From Porites lobata (lineage: Eukaryota > Cnidaria > Anthozoa > Scleractinia > Poritidae): a stretch of 64,000 nucleotides of DNA. A model generated the notes under the pieces. The model was not told the origin of the DNA and did not search any database. It was given only the letters and a program-made list of their open reading frames with translations. Position 1 is the stretch's first letter, and every line of letters starts with the position of its first letter. The stretch lies in NCBI GenBank assembly GCA_942486035.1, contig CALNXK010000040.1, forward strand, positions 3,030,001 through 3,094,000, written 5' to 3'. Shown here one piece after another: positions 56,480-64,000 of the stretch. The position numbers were made by a program, and so were the translations under genes.

Positions 56480-56847
56480 TTAAGGTCGGTACACACTAGG
56501 CGACAAGTTGCTGCAACACGTCGCGGCGACAGATCACTCCGTGTGCACAGGTCGGGCGACTAATTGCAGCAACAAGGTGAGGCGACACGCCGCAGCGACA
56601 AATCGCTTCGTGTGTACTGGAGAATTTTTGTGAAAATCTTTGTCTCCGCAACAGAATTTTGTCGCTGCAACAAGTCGCAAAAAATCAAATCAGACTGAAT
56701 CTGTGCGACTTGTTGCGGCGACAAATTCTGTTGCAGCGACAAAGATTTTCACAAAAATTGTCCAATACACACGAAGCGATTTGTCGCTGCAACGTGTCGC
56801 GGCGACATGTTGCTGCAACTTGTTGCCTAGTGTGTACCGACCTTTAA
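56480..56847. mobile_element. TTAA-flanked fold-back MITE
   Basis: TTAAGGTCGGTACACACTAG then GCGACAAGTTGCTGCAAC on the left; GTTGCTGCAACTTGTTGCCT then AGTGTGTACCGACCTTTAA on the right. The arms extend over most of the element through repeated GTCGC/GCGAC blocks. TTAA borders fit piggyBac- or Kolobok-like transposases. Confidence 0.85.
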
Positions 56848-59117
56848 GAAGTAGCGAGCCTAAGCAACGACGACGACAACAACGTGAACGTAAAAAATCG
56901 ATAGGTTTACTCAGCAAAACAACAACGTTACGAAAAGCTTAAGCTAGACATCTCTCATTGTCTTAACGGAACGCAAAAAAAAAAAACAACAACAACAACA
57001 ACAACAACTTGTCGGCTCTAAAGAAGAGGCCAATCGACTTAACATGATGCAATTGGTTTGCCAAAATAATAGCCTGCACAGCTGGCGGTTTGTTTGACAT
57101 GGACCGCGAGCGGTCGTCCCTCCTTTCTCAGAGCCATGCGCGGCGGGCAAAAAAGTCAAATTATGCAAATTAATTGCAAAAAAGGAGGAGAGATTGAAGC
57201 GAGGAGAATTTTTTCTTCGATCGGGCTCCGTCCTCGTTTCTCGCGTCTTCACCGCTCGCCCTCGCGCGTGCCCTCGTTTCTCGTGCTCACATTCTACCGT
57301 GTCTTAAAAGAAAAATAAGAGACTGCTTGCAGTCTAGTTTGACAAGAAGGAAACAAAATTCGAAAACGCGCGCGATTCCTTCTCCATGCTCCTCTCAGCT
57401 TCACTGCTCATTTGCGCGCTCGACAGACAAAATCTCTAGCTAGGCAGGCTGCCCTTCAACCCCCAAAAAAAAAAAAAAGAAACTATATATAAATAGATAT
57501 AATCAAAACCAAAAGTAGTGTTGCAATGTGAAAAGTTTTATTTCGTTTACAATTATTCAATTACAATTACAATTTTACAATTATTGTTTACTTTTAAGTA
57601 TTGTAAGTATTAAAATACTTAAACCCAACATATCTGGCATGAACCTTTTACTTGCTCAAAATCGCTCGTGTCTTAAAGCCGGGCACATAAGATGGGATGG
57701 CCGACTCTGAGCTAACGAACTGTACGCGACGCCTTGTGATCCGCACTTTTGTCCTAGAATCAGTCACCGATCATGGGAGAGAATGCAAACGAGCCTACTT
57801 GGAGCACGTGCACAGGAAACTTTTGGCTTAAACCTACGTTAACATTTAAAGGCGCGAATATGCTTTTAAAACACTTATTAAGGTTATTTCTACATTATGC
57901 CGGATAGTTCTTGTGCTGGCACGAAAGCCATACCATGCCAGATAGGGCTTCTGTTCACACATTAGAAATGAAAGGCGATTAGTAAGCGGAGCGAACCTGC
58001 GCCGCCCTGATCTTGAAAGTGGATCGTCTATCGGATAGGTTTCTTTGTGCAGCTCTTCGTGCCAATGTGAACTGCGTACATAGATACCGGGCCGAAGCAT
58101 TTCTCATGTCGACATGATAAGCTACAAAGTGAAGTCATGGCCAGAAATCGCGGACACGAAGCCCGCTTAACGACAGCGGCATTCTCCTATTTCGTAGACA
58201 AACATGGCGATTTGAATTACAAAGAAATGTATGGAGCGAAAATTATACTTGAGGATAGAAAAAGTTTTTGCATACCTGTAAAATTTGTGAAGTAGGGATC
58301 CATTGGGAGAAAGTATTCGTAATCACAACGTATGCGCATTTAGTCTATACAAGTCTGTTAACACCGTCCTTTTGAGGCTGATTGTAGCTGTCATGTCACT
58401 CTCTTAATCCTTCTATTTTATGTGGTAAATTGCTTAAATATCAGTCTTTCACCTCAGCTGGTCGCGTTTGTGGCCGATTGTTTGATTTTGTGAAGTTCAT
58501 TCCTGAAATTCAACCTCGTGGGCCACGTGTATAATTTTCAGCTGAATTCGAAACGATTAACAGCGTCCTTTTTTGTGATAAAAACACGACCGAAACATAA
58601 TCTAGCTCCATTGGAGTCTCACGCTAAAATCCCCAAAATCCACAGTCTTTAAACAGCGATATTTCGGCCTTCCTTTGCTTAATTTTGCGCCAACACCCAT
58701 ACTCCGAAAGCTTTTTTCATGGCCAACCTTTTGTGGTTGCCTATTTTGGCAATACTTCCAGTCAGCGGTATTAATTTGGCACAAAACAAGCACGTATTCC
58801 ACGTCTCGATCTGTCCCGAAATATGAGCCCGTCACGCAACTGAAACTCAGCGGTTAAGAGCATTATTAAACGGCCCGAGTGTAAGACGCACGGAATATGA
58901 TGTCTGTGATTTCTGGCCATGGTGGTAGTTCTAGTAGTACTGAAATACGCTTTCTTCGAGGGGCTTTCCGCAATATAAATTAATGATTTAAATATGAATT
59001 TCCTCATATTCCATGAGTGAAACTGACAAAATAGATGGTAAAATAAAGAAAACTCTATGAGTATCTTCCTTACGTTTGTCACACTTTGTCAGTTCGCACT
59101 TGATCAGTTTTTCTTAA
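56848..59117. other. Repeat-like intergenic sequence, no gene recognised
   Basis: 56970-57006 is an A-run plus CAA repeat. 57460-57480 has an A-run. 57846-58100 and 58600-58900 hold open frames that look like parts of dispersed repeats rather than genes. No domain was recognised. Confidence 0.35.
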
Positions 59118-59303
59118 TGGGCCCAATGCAAAAATGCCTGCTGGATTAATATCCCATTATTTTAATTAAAATTAGCCTAAGTTGCCTTGCTTGAGATAAT
59201 GCGTTCTTTTGAATTTTGTACTGAAGAACGTGGCTAGTCAGCCTGAGGCTAATTTTAATTTAACAAAAGAATATTAATCCAGAAGCCATTTTTGCATCGG
59301 GTC
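59118..59303. mobile_element. Short MITE
   Basis: CAATGCAAAAATGCCTGCTG then GATTAATAT on the left pairs with ATATTAATCCAGAAGCCATT then TTTGCATCGGGTC on the right. A second inner pair is AAAATTAGCCTAAG / GAGGCTAATTTTAA. Confidence 0.75.
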
Positions 59304-61979
59304 TATGCAAGCCCAAAATACATCATTATTTTTAAGGTTGGACTGAGTCACTCCAAATCTTGAAGATTCCAGCTCAAAGGACGACTGCTACAGAACAGAT
59401 TTGTTAGCCCTCATTTTTTACCCCCCAAAAGACAATGCCTACCTTAACCTGTAACTTTAAATATGTTCTGGCATTCATTGGCCGTTTCTGAGTAATTACG
59501 AATGATTAAAGATAATTTGTTGTAGAGTTCTCTCTTGTCGAACCATCCTTTAAATGAGAAGAACAGCGGGCAGAGGCTGACAACTGAAGCCCCGATGATA
59601 AGGGCTATAAAAGGCGAGAAAGTATTGTGTTAGACTGAAATGTAGGGACAAGACTCTGAAGCAGTCCACCTAAGAGTTGTGAACTGATCTTGAAAAGCAT
59701 TTTTTTTTTCAAGTTTAAGCATTCACCACGAAAACAAAACTGTGCTTCTTATTTTCGGGTACTTTCAGTTCAATCACTAAATAGAGAGGAGAAGTCGTAG
59801 TTATGTCACGTTGCCATGGTAGCAAAATTTCTGGATGACAACAAACCGAAAAACGCTACTTTTAAAAACTGTTTCAGACTCCATCGATCTCGTTCACTTT
59901 CAATTAATTTGTCAAATGTTGGCTAAGTTTTCTGGGGTTGAATTCGAAAGGACCGTATTTAAGTTTAGAAAAAGGAAAAAAAACTAAAGTTGTGTTCACC
60001 TGGTTTATAAAGCGGACGCGTAAAACTGGGAAGTTTTACGTCGTAGTCGTGCTACGACGGCTTAGAAATGTAGAAAAAAGCTTGATGCACGTGCAAAGTT
60101 GTTGATTTGCTAATATGAATTTATTGCTTTTTTGCCGTTCTTGTTGCTGTCGCTGTCGTCGTTGCTTAAGCTCCCTATTGTTGTGATCCAAAACTTTTTG
60201 CGACCATGGAGCCGTGACGTCACACTTCTCTTCTCTATTAAACAAAGCCAAGTAAAAAATCCTTTTTTATGATCATGACGTCAGCTACGAGTCTGTAGAT
60301 CACAGGACATCAGTCAAAATAACCATAGATTAAGCATTTTGCAAAAGACTAAATAACAACGAAAATCAACAGTTATTTTACAGACCTCTGGAATTTCGTA
60401 TCTAAGCGAACCCATGGATTTAAGTTAAATCAGTATCAAATTCTTTTTCAGATTGAGTTTCGAAATTGGTACTTAACATTTTCCCCGTATCCACTACAAA
60501 CAATTTTTCTGGAATTTGACCAAGAGAGAGACACTGCTTCCTCCTGTATGACTAAACATTAGATTAATATGCCCCCGGTAAGCTACTGATTAAACGCTAG
60601 GCTCATATTCATTCGTTTGTCATAGGACAGTTAAAGCACAAGATTACAGACATTACAATGAAGCTTTCGCTAGATCTAGCATTCCTCCGATAGGTTCTAT
60701 TAATGGACTGATCCTTTCAAAAGTAAATAGGCTACTTGCATCAGATTCAAATCTTTAAATTTCTATATATGCATTGAAAACTTGGTAAAGACTCGAAGGT
60801 AGTTACTGCTAGTTGGCTTTACTAAAATAATTATTAGAGTATTCATTTCCTTTTTCTTAGAGTGAAACAGTATCAATTAGCTTACAGCCTACTTGTGAAA
60901 TAGAATCTGTTGGATAACGTTTGACCTGGCTCGACTTTAGGTGGATCGACAGGTGAGGAAGCCTTAACTTACTCGCCTTAGGACACAGAAGTCAGATAAA
61001 GATTATAATGCTGGACCTCATGCCCTCCTTAAGACTCACACTCGTCTTTGACTCATTTCTGTACAACAACACGAGCCCATTTTTACGGTGGTTTATTTTA
61101 CCGTAACTATCAGCTGTAATTATGATTTGTCTTTTCTTTCTAGTATTTAATTTCTTGGGAAAAACGTGCCTGTGGAGCCTTTTGACAAAAGGAAGGCGTT
61201 ACGGGTTTTTTCAGCATTCAACCAGCAAGTTTTTACTTGACAATTGCGGAATCTGTTTAAGCTCTTAAAATGTAGCTGATCGTATTATCGAACGCATGCT
61301 AACGGTAAATTACAAGTACGACTGAAAGAGAGTAAGCTTTTACTGAATTAAGGTATCCTCGAACAATGAGGGAAACAACATATTCAAGGCGAAGAAAAAA
61401 TCATCGAGTCATTCATCGCAGTTGGTAGCTCAACATTTATAGATTATAGTTAACAAACATACTATACTTGGAGACCTGGAGGTACTAGCCTGTTCCAGGC
61501 ATTCATATGATGGAGAATGTCGCGAAATTGCTAGTGGAGAGTTTTCTTTGCGTCGCGTGAACCCACCATATGAACGCATGGAAGAGGATACAGAGGCAAC
61601 CGATTGTCTGCTTCTTAATATGCTTTATGCCTATAATTATCCATTTTTAACTCTTCAGTACGAGTGCGAATATAACGAGAAATGAGCGAACGAAACGAAC
61701 TCGTAGTCGACGTTCCCGTGGTCAATGCCAAATCTCTCTATTGGCCAGGGGATCTATCGTTCTTTTCGTGAAATTTGTCTGCCGTCTCCGCGATCAGCCG
61801 GCCCCCTGATTGTTCAAGGATGCAAGCATACAAACTTTACTGTTACGAAACTATGGTCATCCAGGCTTGAAAAAGGCCGAGGTAAGAAACTAATCACAAG
61901 AAAACAGAAAAGACAAGGCTCGTGAGACGCATTTTTGGAATTATCGACAGCGCAAAAAAAAAACTAGCAGTGATCAGTC
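59304..61979. other. No gene recognised; MITE-like piece at 60000-60175
   Basis: 60000-60175 carries TTACGTCGTAGTCGTGCTAC and TTGCTGTCGCTGTCGTCGTT, related to the nested MITE at 50937-51222. 61489-61510 begins with TAGCCTGTTCCAGGC, resembling a MITE end, but no matching right end was found. The rest shows no coding signal I can support. Confidence 0.35.
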
Positions 61980-62230
61980 TTAAGCCCCATTCACACCAGA
62001 GCTTAAACATGTTTAAAAGCTGTTTTGTTACACTCGTTTTAATTTTGTTCTTATAAAAGCTGCTACTGTGCTTTTATTGATGGGAAATTTAGCGCAATGT
62101 TGTAGCATGTTAAAAATCAATTTAATTCTGTGTAAAAACTTGAATTCTAGTGTTGCGTTACTGTTTGTCATATTTTATTAACCTAGTTTTATTAAACATG
62201 TTTATTTAGTTGTTGTGAATGGGGCATTAG
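61980..62230. mobile_element. MITE with TTAA-like border
   Basis: TTAAGCCCCATTCACACCAG then AGCTTAAACATG on the left; AACATGTTTATTTAGTTGTT then GTGAATGGGGCATTA on the right. About 250 bp, AT-rich interior, non-coding. Confidence 0.75.
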
Positions 62231-62360
62231 TTGTGTTTAACTTTCTAAGTAACTGCTTTTAACACAGTTATGTTGACAAAGACATCACGTGCTATTAGTC
62301 CGAATTAGGTAGTACACCAGTGTTATAGCCTGTAACTACAGTATTTAGTCTCAGACTAAA

Positions 62361-63615
62361 TCAGACTCGCCACACAACATTCAAGTCGCCCATTGTCTCC
62401 TTCAAATCGTTAAGCAGTGGATAATTTTCTTTGATCCTACTTCTTAGTATTCTTAGGTCAGCCTGGAGGCTATTGATCTCGACCACACATGCTTCATACT
62501 TACGGTTGATGGAATAAACTGCCGTCAAGGCCCCTACCGCTGCACCTAGCATGGCTCCTTTAGCAGCAACGTCTACCAATTGTTGACTTCCCATGAGAAT
62601 CTCCTTAGCTGAAAGGCAAAACACACACTCAGATAAATTACTTTATAAGTTAATCAATTATAAATGTAAAGTAAAAGTCGAAAGCTTAAAAGCGTCCAGA
62701 TCAACAATAAACATCATGCAATTACTAAATCAATTTGAATTTATTTGGCAATGCCGTGGTAATGTATTACAATAAAAGACAAACATGCGTTCCGTAATAT
62801 CCATTCCGTATGGGTGATTTGACATAACTATTCTTAATTACACCTTACATTCTTATACTCTACTGGGTGATTTGTATATATTAAACGTGTTTTTTGTATT
62901 TATTATGATTGAGAGAAAACTCTTTGAAGCTTCACAGTGTCACAAGATTGAGTTCCACCGCGGTCAAACGTCCGAAGTGTTAACTTTTTCTACATTATTG
63001 GTGGGATCTACTTATAAGTGTAAAAATGGGCAAGGATGTATAAATTGATTCGTTGACCTAATTTTCTTTTTGTTTTTCTCAAAGCCTGAAGCTTTTTTCG
63101 TCGAAAGCATTTCATGTCCGAGTAAAATCAGTAAATTGACTCCGGCAATCGATGACACCAGCTTCTTCAAACACTCAGAAGTTTATCTTTGTAAACTTTT
63201 AAAAAGCGTAGAAAACTAACCGGATGTTTGTAATGCCTTAAAATTTGACAATGAAATTAACAACCTTAGCTTCGAAGTACTTTGCTTAGCTTTTTAAAAT
63301 TTCTCTCGTGAAGGACTGAGTATGTATTCAACGAAAACTGAATGATCTACTGTCAAGCTGTCCTACGATTTACTCACCTACTCCGCAAGCTGCTCCAGCG
63401 CCTGCCCCCGCCAGTGCTGACGCACCTGCAGCTAAAACGCCTTCCTTTGTTAAGTAGGTTTCAAGCTCCGACTGAAGAGACTTCAGGGCTCTATCTGCGT
63501 CTTTGTACTTGTCCTCAGTTGTTTTCAAATCTCTTTTGAAATTCCTTATTAGCATTTTCAGCTCAAACTTTTCCTCTGCGTTTAGTTTGTATTTTCGGGG
63601 TTTAGATTCCCTGAT
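62361..63615 (-). CDS. Coiled-coil protein with Gly/Ala-rich hydrophobic hairpin (3' exons)
   Basis: Minus strand, two well-supported exons: 63378-63615 and 62361-62608, joined in phase 1 (AG acceptor CAG|CTAAGG, donor G|GTGAGT). Together they give about 160 residues. The first exon is a charged helix (KYKLNAEEKFELKMLIRNFK, then DADRALKSLQSELETYLTKE) running into LAAGASALAGAGAGAACGV. The second begins with a short amphipathic piece, a second hydrophobic stretch (AMLGAAVGALTAVYSI), then another coiled coil (VVEINSLQADLRILRSRIKE) and the C-terminus DLNVVWRV. Coil, hydrophobic hairpin, coil is the layout of apolipoprotein L-like and some other membrane-inserting proteins, but I cannot name the family. 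An upstream exon may lie around 63680-63767 (ATG at 63767), but its donor phase does not fit 63615, so the true 5' end is unresolved. Confidence 0.6.
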
Positions 63616-64000
63616 CTGCGTAAGGATTTGTAAAGAAAGAGAGTAAATTCAGCAAGACTGAATTTCATAAACATACCAGGGTTAAATGGAATGATGACTG
63701 CTTGGGTAACATGCATGATCGGTACACCTTCATGTACAAAAGAATCGATTGTTTTATTAATTAACATTTAAATACTTATAAACCTGGAATATTTGGAATA
63801 ATTTATATTCTTTTTTGAATTTAGGCAATTTTGTGGCGGATACCACAATCGTAGTTTTGCGTAATTTCTCTAATCTTATTATTCATTCAAAATATTTCGT
63901 TCTTTCTAATTGACTTCTTTATTACCAGTTAGTGCTGATCAAATTTGGGAGTTGCAGGTAATATTCAATCATTGACGTCAGTCCATGCGACATCAACGAT
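63616..64000. other. 5' side of the right-edge gene, unresolved
   Basis: A minus-strand open frame starting at 63767 ends at a donor-like site (CCTG|GTATGT, about 63676) and might be an upstream exon, but the splice phase to 63615 would give an immediate stop. Nothing else is recognised up to the window edge. Confidence 0.3.

Noticed and set aside
57846..58100. 84-residue minus-strand open frame as a gene
   Set aside because: No domain, no splice signals at sensible places, and it resembles dispersed coral repeat sequence.

Overview
This is an animal genomic window: genes have introns with GT-AG junctions, and every recognisable gene or element is metazoan. Several fold-back repeats and tRNA-derived SINEs look like those I know from stony corals, so a cnidarian, probably a scleractinian coral, is my best guess. 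That is inference; no single-copy phylogenetic marker is present. Most of the 64 kb is mobile or repetitive DNA around about six genes.

Left part (1-14 kb): the 3' part of an unrecognised gene whose reading frame is broken by one in-frame TGA, then short inverted-repeat (MITE-like) elements, then a zinc alcohol dehydrogenase (class III-like) on the + strand. I can rebuild it from ten coding exons plus a final exon that supplies only the stop codon; its introns hold SINEs and MITEs.

14.1-20.6 kb: a satellite of roughly 183-bp units. Each unit carries TTAGGG/CCCTAA telomere-type runs around a CCCTAGGG palindrome, with higher-order duplication and orientation switches. I see no genes in it.

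20.8-40.4 kb: a direct segmental duplication (20846-26613 and 32148-40396). Each copy has an intact five-exon minus-strand gene for a secreted, cysteine-rich protein with a Vps62-like domain. Copy B has gained a 2-kb LINE in intron 1 and a MITE-like insert; copy A preserves the empty LINE site. Between the copies lie LINE pieces, a decayed ZMYM/QRICH1-like gene fragment, a 518-bp MITE and a decayed Helitron with a 2A-like motif next to an OTU protease domain.

A composite inverted-repeat element of about 1.5 kb is present in both duplication copies and, independently inserted, at 44514-46050. It carries a captured 5' piece of a RecQ-like helicase gene and makes 9-bp target duplications, the pattern of Mutator-like gene-capturing elements. 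Two further fold-back families in the window (8284-8387 and 27859-28376) share the TAGCCT terminus and 9-bp duplications.

Right part (40.4-64 kb): a Penelope-like GIY-YIG fragment, a small secreted protein related to the gene at the left edge, a matrix metalloproteinase with cysteine switch and zinc site but a one-base frameshift before the Met-turn, a LINE inside its last intron, nested MITEs, and at the right edge a minus-strand gene for a coiled-coil protein with a Gly/Ala-rich hydrophobic hairpin.

Exon boundaries were placed by eye from splice consensus, phase and family similarity. No search or alignment was run.
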